This document shows positions 36,493-44,151 of a stretch of DNA of 64,000 nucleotides, in pieces. Source of the DNA: an uncultured Hyphomicrobiales bacterium (GTDB lineage: Bacteria > Pseudomonadota > Alphaproteobacteria > Rhizobiales > Devosiaceae). The position numbers and the translations under genes were made by a program. Below the pieces are notes generated by a model. It had not been told where the DNA came from and did no database searches. It was given only the letters and a program-made list of their open reading frames with translations. How positions within the stretch are numbered: the stretch's first letter is position 1; each line of letters starts with the position of its first letter. Location: NCBI GenBank assembly GCA_903842455.1, contig CAIMLX010000205.1:124001-188000 (forward strand), written 5' to 3'.

Positions 36493-37572
36493 ATGAGCAG
36501 TTCAGGGCCGCCCGGCCAAGCGGGCGCAGACTTCGAGAAGCGGCTGGCCGAAGCAGATACCAGCGTCGCCAGCTTCGCCGAGGACGACAAGAGCCTGTAC
36601 CGCGTGGTGCAGACCTTCCTCCGGGCCAATCCGACCACCATCCCGACTCTCGTGCTGGTGATCAGCATCCTGGCCTTCGGGCTGATCGCGCCGCGCTTCC
36701 TCGGTCCGGGTGCGCTCTCGACCGTGCTGCAGCAGGTGACCGTGGTGGGCATCATCGCGGTGGCGCAGACCCTGGTCATCCTCACGGCGGGCATCGATCT
36801 GTCGGTTGGCGCCATTCTCGTCGTTACCTCGCTGGTGATGGGCAACCTGGCCGTCAACCTGGGCCTGCCGGTCTGGCTTGCGGTCCCGCTTTCGATTGCG
36901 GTCGGCGGCTTCATGGGCTGGCTGAACGGCGTGCTGGTCGCGGTGATCAAGCTGCCGCCATTCATCGTGACGCTCGGAACGCTGTCGGTCTTTACGGCGC
37001 TCAAGCTCTGGTACTCCGGGTCGGAATCGATCCGCAACGTCGACATTGTGGAGAAGGCGCCGGAGCTGCTGTGGTTCGGCGAAGCCATCCGCTTCGGCGG
37101 CTTCAAGCTGACCTACGGCTCGATCTCGCTGGTCGTGGTGGCCATCGTGGTCTGGTACGCACTCAATCGGACTGCGTGGGGCCGGCATGTTCATGCGGTG
37201 GGTGATGATCCGGACGCGGCGCGTCTGTCCGGTATTCCCACGCGCCGGATACTGATTTCCGTTTATGTCGCGGCCGGCGTGATCTGCGGTTTTGCTGCCT
37301 GGGTGGCGATCGGCCGCGTCGGGTCGATCTCGCCGATCGCCTTCGACACGGTGAACCTCGGCTCGATCACTGCCGTGGTGATTGGCGGAACATCGCTGTT
37401 CGGTGGCCGGGCCTCGATCGTAGGCTCCGTGCTCGGAGCGCTGATCGTGGGCGTATTCAATACCGGCCTGTCGCTGGCCGGCGTCGACGACTACTGGCAG
37501 ATGTTTGCCGCCGGTACGCTGGTGATCATCGCGGTCGCTCTCGACCAGTGGCTGCGGAGGGCCACGCAATGA
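36493..37572 (+). CDS. frcC: Sugar ABC importer permease (FrcC-like)
   Basis: A 359-residue membrane protein of the ribose/fructose permease family. After a polar 45-residue N-terminus it has about eight to ten helices, with ILTAGIDLSVGAILVVTSLV, the conserved PPFIVTLGTLSVF, and IGGTSLFGGRASIVGSVLGA near the end. GAGGGGG precedes close GTG and ATG codons; ATG 36493 is used. It overlaps the ATPase gene by ATGA. Confidence 0.9.
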   Translation: MSSSGPPGQAGADFEKRLAEADTSVASFAEDDKSLYRVVQTFLRANPTTIPTLVLVISILAFGLIAPRFLGPGALSTVLQQVTVVGIIAVAQTLVILTAGIDLSVGAILVVTSLVMGNLAVNLGLPVWLAVPLSIAVGGFMGWLNGVLVAVIKLPPFIVTLGTLSVFTALKLWYSGSESIRNVDIVEKAPELLWFGEAIRFGGFKLTYGSISLVVVAIVVWYALNRTAWGRHVHAVGDDPDAARLSGIPTRRILISVYVAAGVICGFAAWVAIGRVGSISPIAFDTVNLGSITAVVIGGTSLFGGRASIVGSVLGALIVGVFNTGLSLAGVDDYWQMFAAGTLVIIAVALDQWLRRATQ

Positions 37573-38348
37573 CCATTCAGCCAATCCTGCAGGCGCGCGG
37601 GCTCCTCAAGCGCTACGGCACCGTGGTGGCGCTCAACGGCGCGGACTTCGACCTCTATCCGGGCGAGATCCTCGCCGTCATCGGGGACAACGGCGCTGGC
37701 AAGTCCACCCTGATCAAGGCGATCAGCGGCGCCATCATCCCCGACCATGGCACCATCGAACTCGAGGGCCAGGCGGTCCACTTCCGCTCGCCGGACGATG
37801 CGCGGAAGGCGGGTATCGAGACGGTCTACCAGAACCTCGCCCTGTCGCCCGCACTCTCGATCGCCGACAACATGTTCCTCGGGCGCGAACTGCGCAAACC
37901 GGGGCTGCTGGGATCGGTCTTCCGGTTGATGGACCGGGCAGCCATGCAGAAATTCTCGCGCGACAAGCTCAGCGAGCTTGGCCTGATGACCATCCAGAAC
38001 ATCAACCAGCCGGTCGAAACGCTCTCGGGCGGCCAGCGGCAGGGCGTGGCGGTGGCGCGGGCGGCGGCGTTCGGCTCCAAGATCATCATCCTCGACGAGC
38101 CGACTGCGGCGCTTGGCGTCAAGGAATCGCGCCGGGTGCTCGAACTGATCCTGGATGTCCGGGCGCGCGGCATTCCCATCATCCTCATCTCGCACAACAT
38201 GCCACATGTGTTCGAGGTGGCCGACCGCATCCACATCCACCGGCTGGGCAAGCGCATTGCCGTCATCAATCCCAAGGATTATTCGATGAGCGACGCCGTC
38301 GCCATCATGACGGGCGCGATGAAACCGCCGCAGCCCGTGGCGGCCTGA
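37569..38348 (+). CDS. frcA: Sugar ABC importer ATPase (FrcA-like, single domain)
   Basis: A 259-residue ATPase with one nucleotide-binding domain, as in FrcA and unlike the two-domain RbsA type. Walker A is GDNGAGKST near 38-46, the signature LSGGQRQGVAVARA near 150, and Walker B IILDEPTAALG follows. The start at ATG 37569 overlaps the permease stop. A dehydrogenase gene follows after 15 bases. Confidence 0.93.
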   Translation: MTIQPILQARGLLKRYGTVVALNGADFDLYPGEILAVIGDNGAGKSTLIKAISGAIIPDHGTIELEGQAVHFRSPDDARKAGIETVYQNLALSPALSIADNMFLGRELRKPGLLGSVFRLMDRAAMQKFSRDKLSELGLMTIQNINQPVETLSGGQRQGVAVARAAAFGSKIIILDEPTAALGVKESRRVLELILDVRARGIPIILISHNMPHVFEVADRIHIHRLGKRIAVINPKDYSMSDAVAIMTGAMKPPQPVAA

Positions 38349-38363
38349 TCCACCGAGACCACC

Positions 38364-39413
38364 ATGACCCTGCAGCGTGCCCTGGTGCTGGAAAAGCAGC
38401 ACGAACTGACCCTCCGCGAGATCGACCTGCCGGCCGATCCCGGTCCCGGCGAGGTGAAGATCAAGCTCCACACGGTCGGTGTCTGCGGGTCGGATGTGCA
38501 CTACTATACCCACGGCCGCATCGGCCCGTTCGTCGTCAACGCGCCGATGGTGCTGGGCCACGAGGCCGCCGGCACGGTGGTCGAACTGGGGGCAGGGGTG
38601 ACAAGTCTCAAGGTGGGCGACCGTGTCTGCATGGAGCCGGGCGTCCCCGACCCCGGCAGCAGGGCGGCGCGCCTCGGCATGTACAATATCGATCCGGCGG
38701 TCACCTTCTGGGCCACCCCGCCGATCCACGGCGTGCTGACGCCGTTCGTCGTCCACCCGGCCAACTACACCTTCAAGTTGCCCGACAACGTCAGCTTCGC
38801 CGAAGGGGCCATGGTCGAACCCTTCGCCGTCGGCATGCAGGCCGCGACCAAGGCGAAGATCACCCCCGGCGATACCGCCATCGTCATGGGCGCCGGGCCG
38901 ATCGGCACCATGGTGGCGCTGGCGGCGCTCGCCGGCGGCTGCTCGCGCGTCATCATCACCGACCTGGCGCAGCCCAAGCTCGATATCGCCGCACAGTACC
39001 AGGGCATCATCCCGGTCAATATCCGCGACAGGAAGCTGGTCGACGAGGTCAACGCCCTCACCGGTGGCTGGGGCGCCGACGTGGTGTTCGAGTGCTCCGG
39101 CTCGCCGCGCGCCTGGGCCGGCATTACCGATGTCGTCCGCCCCGGCGGCACCATCGTAGTCGTCGGCCTGCCGGTAGAGCCGGTGAACTTCGACATCGCC
39201 ACGCTGAGCGTCAAGGAAGTCACCATCACCTCGGTGTTCCGCTACGCCCACCAATACGACCGCGCCATCGCGCTGATGGCCTCGGGCCGCGTGGATCTGA
39301 AGCCGCTGATCTCCGAGACCTTCTCTTTCGCCGATTCGATCAAGGCCTTCGACCGTGCCGTCGAGGCGCGGCCGACGGACGTGAAGCTGCAGATTGTGAT
39401 GGATGACGCATGA
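38364..39413 (+). CDS. Zinc-dependent polyol dehydrogenase (xylitol/sorbitol type)
   Basis: An NAD-dependent medium-chain dehydrogenase of 349 residues. Catalytic zinc residues are in [10 protein letters not shown] (Cys near 40) and GHEAAG (His and Glu near 65). The structural-zinc lobe, normally four cysteines, is replaced by [18 protein letters not shown] with none. [13 protein letters not shown] near 170 is the NAD-binding motif. It is related to xylitol and L-iditol dehydrogenases. It follows the importer, so a polyol or sugar taken up by FrcBCA is the likely substrate. Confidence 0.88.
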   Translation: MTLQRALVLEKQHELTLREIDLPADPGPGEVKIKLHTVGVCGSDVHYYTHGRIGPFVVNAPMVLGHEAAGTVVELGAGVTSLKVGDRVCMEPGVPDPGSRAARLGMYNIDPAVTFWATPPIHGVLTPFVVHPANYTFKLPDNVSFAEGAMVEPFAVGMQAATKAKITPGDTAIVMGAGPIGTMVALAALAGGCSRVIITDLAQPKLDIAAQYQGIIPVNIRDRKLVDEVNALTGGWGADVVFECSGSPRAWAGITDVVRPGGTIVVVGLPVEPVNFDIATLSVKEVTITSVFRYAHQYDRAIALMASGRVDLKPLISETFSFADSIKAFDRAVEARPTDVKLQIVMDDA

Positions 39414-39467
39414 TGCTTCCTCTTACCCGCCTCGGGTGAGGGGAGGTTTAGCTCAAGGGGCAAACCG

Positions 39468-40250
39468 ATGGACCTGAATCTCAAATCGAAGCTCGCCGTC
39501 ATCACCGGCGGTAGCGTCGGCATTGGCCTCGCGGTGGCAAAGGGCTTTGCTGCCGAGGGCGCCCGCATCCTCATAACCGCCCGCGGCCGTGACCGGGTCG
39601 AGGCCGAAGTCGCCCAGATCCGTGCCAACTACGGCGTCGAAACCCGCGGTGTCGCCGCCGATGTCGCCACCGCCGAAGGCTGCAACGCGGTCATCGCGGC
39701 TGCCGCCGCGATGGGCGGCGCCGACATCCTCATCAACAATGCCGGCACCGGCAGCAACGAAACCATCGCCGAAGCCGACGACGCCAAGTGGCAGTATTAC
39801 TGGGACCTGCATGTCATGGCCGCCGTCCGGCTCGGCCGCGGGCTGGTGCCGCAGATGAAGGCGCATGGCGGCGGCGTCATCCTCCACAACGCCTCGATCT
39901 GCGCCGTGCAGCCGCTGTGGTACGAGCCGATCTACAACACCACCAAGGCGGCGCTGATGATGTTCTCCAAGACCCTCGCCAACGAGGTGGTCGGCGACAA
40001 TATCCGCGTCAACACGGTGAACCCGGGACTCGTCCTCACCCCCGACTGGATCAAGACGGCGAGGCAGATCGCCGGCGAAGACGGCTGGGAAGCGCACCTG
40101 CAGGGCGTCGCCAACGAAGCCGGCGGCATGAAGCGCTTCGCCACCCCCGAAGAACTCGCCAACTTCTTCGTCTTCATGAGCTCCGACAAGGCGAGCTACT
40201 CGACCGGCAGCACGTACTTCGTCGATGGCGGGTGGTTGAGAACGGTGTGA
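39468..40250 (+). CDS. Short-chain dehydrogenase/reductase
   Basis: A 260-residue SDR. The cofactor motif is TGGSVGIG near 14-21, followed by NNAGTG near 90 and the active site with Ser (HNASICA) and YNTTK near 158. The C-terminus YFVDGGWL is typical. AAGGGG lies 7 bases before the ATG. A short G-rich gap separates it from the dehydrogenase gene. The pair may oxidise a sugar or polyol in two steps. Confidence 0.87.
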   Translation: MDLNLKSKLAVITGGSVGIGLAVAKGFAAEGARILITARGRDRVEAEVAQIRANYGVETRGVAADVATAEGCNAVIAAAAAMGGADILINNAGTGSNETIAEADDAKWQYYWDLHVMAAVRLGRGLVPQMKAHGGGVILHNASICAVQPLWYEPIYNTTKAALMMFSKTLANEVVGDNIRVNTVNPGLVLTPDWIKTARQIAGEDGWEAHLQGVANEAGGMKRFATPEELANFFVFMSSDKASYSTGSTYFVDGGWLRTV

Positions 40251-40299
40251 CGGTCAGCGGGCCGTGCCAGCGGCACACTGAGGGCAGAACGCTCCCAAC

Positions 40300-40381
40300 G
40301 TGTCATCCCTGCGAACGCAGGGACCCACCTCACCACCTGCGCAGGTCCTGGTTTGGGTCCCTGCGTTCGCAGGGATGACAC
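40300..40381. repeat. Perfect 28-bp inverted repeat (ATCCCTGC type)
   Basis: Arms at 40300-40327 and 40354-40381 are exact reverse complements. Each arm is also a hairpin (CCCTGCG/CGCAGGG). The layout, including the GTCATCCC outer end, matches the element at 8768-8865, with a different inner stem. It sits between convergent genes and could end transcription from both. Confidence 0.8.
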
Positions 40382-40416
40382 CTCAGTGAGGTTGCCGGTT
40401 AGCGGCCCAGGGCATG

Positions 40417-41871
40417 CTACTCCGCCGGCTGCTCCACCACCGGCGCCCCGGCCCGTCCATTCCGCGCAATCCCCCAGATCACCGGGATGGCAATCAGCGG
40501 GGCCAGCGCGAACAGCCAGTAGAGCCAGCCGGCGGCACTGATCGTCACCGGCACCGACTCGCTCGCGGCGAGTCCCGCCGCATTGACGATCACCCCCGCC
40601 ACTGCCGCGCCAAAACCCGAGGCGAACAGTTGCACCATCGAAATCGCCGCCGAGGTCAGGTCACCTTCGCCGGCTGGGGCCGAGTGCAGCAGGCGGGCCG
40701 AGACATGCGGCCAGGAGATGCCGATGCCGGTGCCGAGCAACAGCAGCGCTACACCCACCGGCACCAGCGGCAGGATCGCGCCCGCCGTGTTGTCGACACC
40801 GATGAACAGCGCCAGCCCTACGAGACCGAGCAGCTGCAGCGTCGGCCCGAGCACCAGCACCAGCCGCTCGCGCGCCCCCGTCCAGTTGGCGACGACGATC
40901 GATCCGGCGCTCCAGCCCACCGCCACCAGCGCCACCATGTAGCCGGCGATCAGTGGCGCCTGACCATGCAGGTTCTGCACGAACAGCGGCACGAACATGT
41001 CGCTGACGATGGCGAGGTTCAGCAGCAGCATGGCGAGGAACAGTGCCGGCAGCGGTCCGCGCAGCCTGAAGGTGCCGCGCGGGAACAGATGGTTTTCGCG
41101 GTGCTGGTCGATCACGCCCAGCGCGAGGATCGCCAGCACCGCGAGCCCGACCAGAAGCGCAGGCAGCACCACGCCTCCGGTCAGGATGGAAGCCACCGAG
41201 ATCAGCGCCACGGCGCTGATCAGCAGCATGATCTGCAGCACCGGGACGCGCGCCATCCCGGTCTCGCCGCTCGAGCGCGGAATGACCCGCAGCGCCAACA
41301 GCCCGAGCAGCGCGGAGCAGGGCACGATGACGAAGAAGGCCAGCCGCCAGGCATCGAACGCCGCGAATACCCCACCGATCGCCGGACCGATCACCGTCGA
41401 CACTCCCCACACCGACGAAATCAGCGCGAAGGCCCGGCCCCACAGTTCCTGTGGGAAAATCACCCGGATCATCGAATAGCTCATCGCCGTCAAGAGCCCG
41501 GCTCCGAGGCCCTGGATGGCCCGGCCGGCCAGCATCACCGGCATGTTCGGCGCCAGCCCGCAGATCAGGCTGCCGAGCCCGAAGCCGAAGGCCGCCACGA
41601 GGTAAATGCCACGCGGCCCGAGGTTGAACGGCCGCACCGCCGCAAAGACCGAGGCCATGATCGAGGCGACGATGAACACCGTGGTGTTCCAGGCGAACAG
41701 CTCGAGCCCGCCGATCTCGCCCACCACCGAGGGCAGCAGCGTCGAGACGATGAACGTCTCCATCGCCTGCAGGCCGACACCGGAGGCAAGCGTGATGGCG
41801 GCGAGCCCACGCGCACCCTGGAACATCGCGCCCCAGGAATTGTCGGCCGGAGCTGCTACCGCCGCTGCCAT
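40417..41871 (-). CDS. MFS exporter of the DHA2 type under a SoxR box
   Basis: A proton-driven drug or redox-compound exporter, about 14 membrane helices, 484 residues from ATG 41871. It shows [17 protein letters not shown] and the motif C-like [13 protein letters not shown]. The frame starts at ATG 41901, but that codon lies in the -10 element of the SoxR-type promoter next to it, so a transcript from there could not include it. ATG 41871 has GAGGA 4 bases upstream and is preferred. The neighbour soxR gives the likely inducer class: redox-cycling compounds. Confidence 0.87.
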   Translation of the reverse strand: MAAAVAAPADNSWGAMFQGARGLAAITLASGVGLQAMETFIVSTLLPSVVGEIGGLELFAWNTTVFIVASIMASVFAAVRPFNLGPRGIYLVAAFGFGLGSLICGLAPNMPVMLAGRAIQGLGAGLLTAMSYSMIRVIFPQELWGRAFALISSVWGVSTVIGPAIGGVFAAFDAWRLAFFVIVPCSALLGLLALRVIPRSSGETGMARVPVLQIMLLISAVALISVASILTGGVVLPALLVGLAVLAILALGVIDQHRENHLFPRGTFRLRGPLPALFLAMLLLNLAIVSDMFVPLFVQNLHGQAPLIAGYMVALVAVGWSAGSIVVANWTGARERLVLVLGPTLQLLGLVGLALFIGVDNTAGAILPLVPVGVALLLLGTGIGISWPHVSARLLHSAPAGEGDLTSAAISMVQLFASGFGAAVAGVIVNAAGLAASESVPVTISAAGWLYWLFALAPLIAIPVIWGIARNGRAGAPVVEQPAE

Positions 41872-41900
41872 GTCGTCCTCGCTATCCAGATCGTGGGGCA

Positions 41901-41931
41901 TGCTCTACAACCTCAACTGCACTTCAGGTAA
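41901..41931 (-). promoter_or_regulatory. SoxR box and SoxR-type promoter
   Basis: CCTCAACTGCACTTCAGG at 41910-41927 is a close match to the symmetric SoxR site CCTCAAGTTAACTTGAGG. Read leftward, TTTACC (41931-41926) is a -35 element like that of soxS, followed by a 19-base spacer and TAGAGC (41906-41901) as the -10. A long 19-base spacer is the hallmark of promoters activated by MerR-family twisting. The box may also repress soxR, 21 bases to its right. Confidence 0.75.
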
Positions 41932-41948
41932 AGGGGCAAATTCATCAA

Positions 41949-42407
41949 ATGTCGCGCGAACTGACTGTGGGACAGGTGGCCGAGCGCAGCGGCCTCGCCG
42001 TTTCGGCGCTGCACTTTTACGAGAAGAAGGGGCTTATCCGCTCGCACCGCACGTCCGGCAACCAGCGGCGCTACGATCGCGACGTGCTGCGGCGCCTCGC
42101 CATCATCCGAATGGCGCAGGAACTGGGAATCCCGTTGAGCGAAGTTGCCGAAGCGCTGTCGCGCGTGCCGCTCGGTCATATCCCGAGCGCCGAGGATTGG
42201 CGAGGCATGTCGGCGGTCTGGTACGAAAAGCTCGATCGCCGCGTCACCATGCTCATCCGCATGCGCGATGAGCTCAACGGCTGCATCGGCTGCGGCTGCC
42301 TGTCCACCACCAGTTGTCCATTGATGAATGCCGGCGACCGGCTGGCCGACGAAGGCCCCGGCCCGCGCCGGCTGCTGCGGGAAGGCGGGGACACCTACCA
42401 GAGCTAG
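41949..42407 (+). CDS. soxR: Redox-sensing activator SoxR
   Basis: A MerR-family sensor with a 2Fe-2S cluster, 152 residues. The winged helix has [20 protein letters not shown] and then [11 protein letters not shown]. The cluster ligands are Cys112, 115, 117 and 123 in [12 protein letters not shown], the exact C-x2-C-x-C-x5-C spacing of SoxR. No soxS gene is nearby, as is normal outside enterics, where SoxR acts directly on exporters and oxidoreductases. The divergent MFS gene with a SoxR box is the obvious target. Confidence 0.96.
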   Translation: MSRELTVGQVAERSGLAVSALHFYEKKGLIRSHRTSGNQRRYDRDVLRRLAIIRMAQELGIPLSEVAEALSRVPLGHIPSAEDWRGMSAVWYEKLDRRVTMLIRMRDELNGCIGCGCLSTTSCPLMNAGDRLADEGPGPRRLLREGGDTYQS

Positions 42408-42470
42408 GAGCCCGGAACCGCCGCGCGCGCTCCGCCGTTCTGGGGCAAAGCGTCAACACCGGAACTCCCC

Positions 42471-42971
42471 ATGGACCTGCTCGCCACGATTGGCCTCGAG
42501 GAAACCCACACACCGCTCCACATCATCCTGATCCGCCTGGTGATCGCCGCGGCCCTCGGCGCGCTGATCGGCCTCGAGCGTGGGTCCACCTCGGGGGTGG
42601 CGGGCCTCCGCACCCATATCCTGATCGCCCTTGCGGCGGCGCTCTTCACGACCCTCACCTTCGAAATCTACCACGCCTCGCTGGAGTTCAGCCCGCAGCA
42701 GGGGCCCGATCCGATCCGCGCTGTCGAGGCGGTGACGGCCGGCATCGCCTTCCTCGGCGCCGGCGCCATCTTCCAGCAGCGTGGCAGCGTGCAGGGGCTG
42801 ACCACGGGGGCGGGGATGTGGCTGGCGGGCGCCGTCGGCCTGTCGGCGGCGCTGGGCTTCTACATCATCGCCGCAGCAGCCGCCCTGCTGGCCGTGCTGG
42901 TGCTGGCCGCCATGCGGGGGTTCTCGCACAAGGTGGTCAGCAAGAACGATGCCCCGCCGGGCGGCGACTAG
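42471..42971 (+). CDS. MgtC/SapB-family membrane protein
   Basis: A 166-residue inner-membrane protein of the MgtC/SapB group, with about four to five helices. The signature LGALIGLERGSTSGVAGLRTHILIAL spans residues about 30-55, followed by TAGIAFLGAGAIFQQRGSVQGLTTGAGMW. It lacks the extra cytoplasmic domain of Salmonella MgtC. The family is linked to Mg2+ limitation and acid or host stress. The non-coding repeat-hairpin region starts just after its stop. Confidence 0.9.
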   Translation: MDLLATIGLEETHTPLHIILIRLVIAAALGALIGLERGSTSGVAGLRTHILIALAAALFTTLTFEIYHASLEFSPQQGPDPIRAVEAVTAGIAFLGAGAIFQQRGSVQGLTTGAGMWLAGAVGLSAALGFYIIAAAAALLAVLVLAAMRGFSHKVVSKNDAPPGGD

Positions 42972-43004
42972 CGATTGGCAAAAGAGAATTGTCTTCGGGC
43001 TGAC

Positions 43005-43482
43005 GAGCGCGGCCGCGGCCCGGGAGGTGGCCGCAACCGCGCTTTGCTCGCTTGCTCGGGTCCAGACACGCGAGCCGTCAGTCTAGCGGGGCGGAGCAGC
43101 GACAGGGCGCGCTCCGCCTCGGCAGTCTGGACCACCGCCCGTGGGGAGGGAACACGGGGGCAGTCCGCAGGGGGCCGGCAAACTTGGGGTGACCGGCCCG
43201 GCCATCCGGGAGCCGCAGGGAGTCGGCACCGGATGGATTCCAGAAAGAGTGGCACTGGATCGGCCGCCGCGGGAGGGAACGCGGCGGCCGGCCAGGCATC
43301 GGATCGGCGTACTTGGGGTGGCCGATCCGCCGTCCCGCCTCAGCTTGCCGCAGGGAGTCGGCGCGAGGCGGAATTCTTCGAAAATGATCGCCGGAGGCCG
43401 CTTGGGACAGCCTCCGGCGGGAGAAACGAGGAGCGCGCTTGGGAATGCAATCGGCAGTGGCCTGCCTAGAGCAACGCGCTCC
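43005..43482. ncRNA. Candidate structured RNA made of tandem hairpin modules (strand uncertain)
   Basis: A 541-bp gap between convergent genes that does not look coding on either strand. At least ten strong hairpins follow one another. A three-hairpin module occurs twice with a period of about 130 bases: stems 43138-43158, 43173-43198, 43203-43235, and again 43262-43289, 43301-43328, 43335-43371. The matching loops are GGGAGGGAA/GGAGGGAA, ones holding CTTGGGG, and CAGGGAGT (identical 16-mer GCCGCAGGGAGTCGGC at 43212 and 43347). Two more CTTGGG hairpins follow (43390-43418, 43430-43482). A 9-bp stem GGTCCAGAC/GTCTGGACC (43059-43133) and a hairpin at 43007-43042 precede. It matches no RNA I know (RNase P, tmRNA, SRP and 6S features are absent). 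Confidence 0.5.
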
Positions 43483-43487
43483 CCGTC

Positions 43488-43521
43488 GGCACGTAACCTG
43501 TGGACGCAGTAGTTACGTGCC
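43488..43521. terminator. 10-bp inverted repeat at the right edge of the hairpin region
   Basis: GGCACGTAAC (43488-43497) and GTTACGTGCC (43512-43521) are perfect arms around 14 bases. The right arm includes the stop codon of the receiver gene. There is no T-run on either strand, so it may end the receiver transcript weakly or bound the RNA region. Confidence 0.4.
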
Positions 43522-43959
43522 AACCGCTTCAAGGCGCTGATGACGCACCCAGAAACTCACGATCGCCGCAGCTTCGCGACGATAGAAATCGATATCCGCC
43601 TGACGCTCGAACACCGCATCGGCGCCCGCCTCGATCAGCACGTCGCGAACCTCGCGGTCGAGCGTCGGTGCCATGGCGGCAATCAGCAGGGCGGTGCCAT
43701 CGCGCATCCCCCGCAGCTTGCGGATGAAGTCGGCGGTGGCGGTGCTCGAGGACTTGAGGTCCACGATCACCAGGCCCGGCAGCGTGGCCTTGGGGTCATC
43801 CAGCAGCCGGTCCAGTTCGGTGCTCGCAACGGTCTCGCCGTCAAGCCAGTTGACCGACGGCGCGCCATGGGCGAGCAACATCCGGATCATCAGCCGGGCC
43901 GAATGAGAGTCGTCATCGACCAGCGCCATGAAGGGCTGGGCGGCACCATGCGAGTTCAT
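43513..43959 (-). CDS. Divergent stand-alone receiver domain protein
   Basis: A 148-residue protein with one response-regulator receiver fold and no output domain. The acidic pocket (FMALVDDDSHS) and the phospho-acceptor Asp (VIVDLKSSS) are kept. The Thr/Ser after beta-4 is replaced (LLIAAMAP) and the conserved Lys before the usual Pro is Arg (VFERQAD), so phosphorylation switching may be lost or altered. ATG 43959 is used, with AGGAAG about 5 bases upstream. It is transcribed away from the TPR protein gene. Confidence 0.7.
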   Translation of the reverse strand: MNSHGAAQPFMALVDDDSHSARLMIRMLLAHGAPSVNWLDGETVASTELDRLLDDPKATLPGLVIVDLKSSSTATADFIRKLRGMRDGTALLIAAMAPTLDREVRDVLIEAGADAVFERQADIDFYRREAAAIVSFWVRHQRLEAVGT

Positions 43960-44151
43960 AAAGCTTCCTTCTTGCCGCGCCGCGCGGCAATGGGCGAACC
44001 GACTGATACGTAGAACCCGTCGCGCACCGGGGACGAACCCGCGTCGTGGGTCACCGGGATCGATCCGGTCACCGGCACCATGCAGCGACGGGCCTGATAT
44101 GACGATCACATGACGAAGTTGAAAGGAACACCGGGGTAACGGTCGCGTAAC

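Noticed and set aside
39414-39467. Possible further mosaic element copy (ACCCGCCTCGGGTGAGGGG)
   Set aside because: Too short and only one arm present; it could be a remnant, but the match is mostly base composition.
43137-43420. CRISPR-like array from the repeated hairpins
   Set aside because: Only two copies of each motif, spacing near 130 bases, and spacers that are themselves paired; no cas genes.
42972-43512. RNase P RNA, tmRNA, SRP RNA, 6S RNA or cobalamin riboswitch in the hairpin region
   Set aside because: The GAGGAAAGTCC element of RNase P, the tag and tRNA-like ends of tmRNA, the SRP tetraloop core and the B12 box are all absent on both strands. GGGAGGGAAC only loosely resembles a riboswitch motif.
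42975-43532. Open frames on both strands in the mgtC-receiver gap (164 aa rightward, 149 aa leftward)
   Set aside because: The translations are low-complexity Arg/Gly/Pro sequence that follows the hairpin repeats, with no binding sites; the repeats better explain the open frames.
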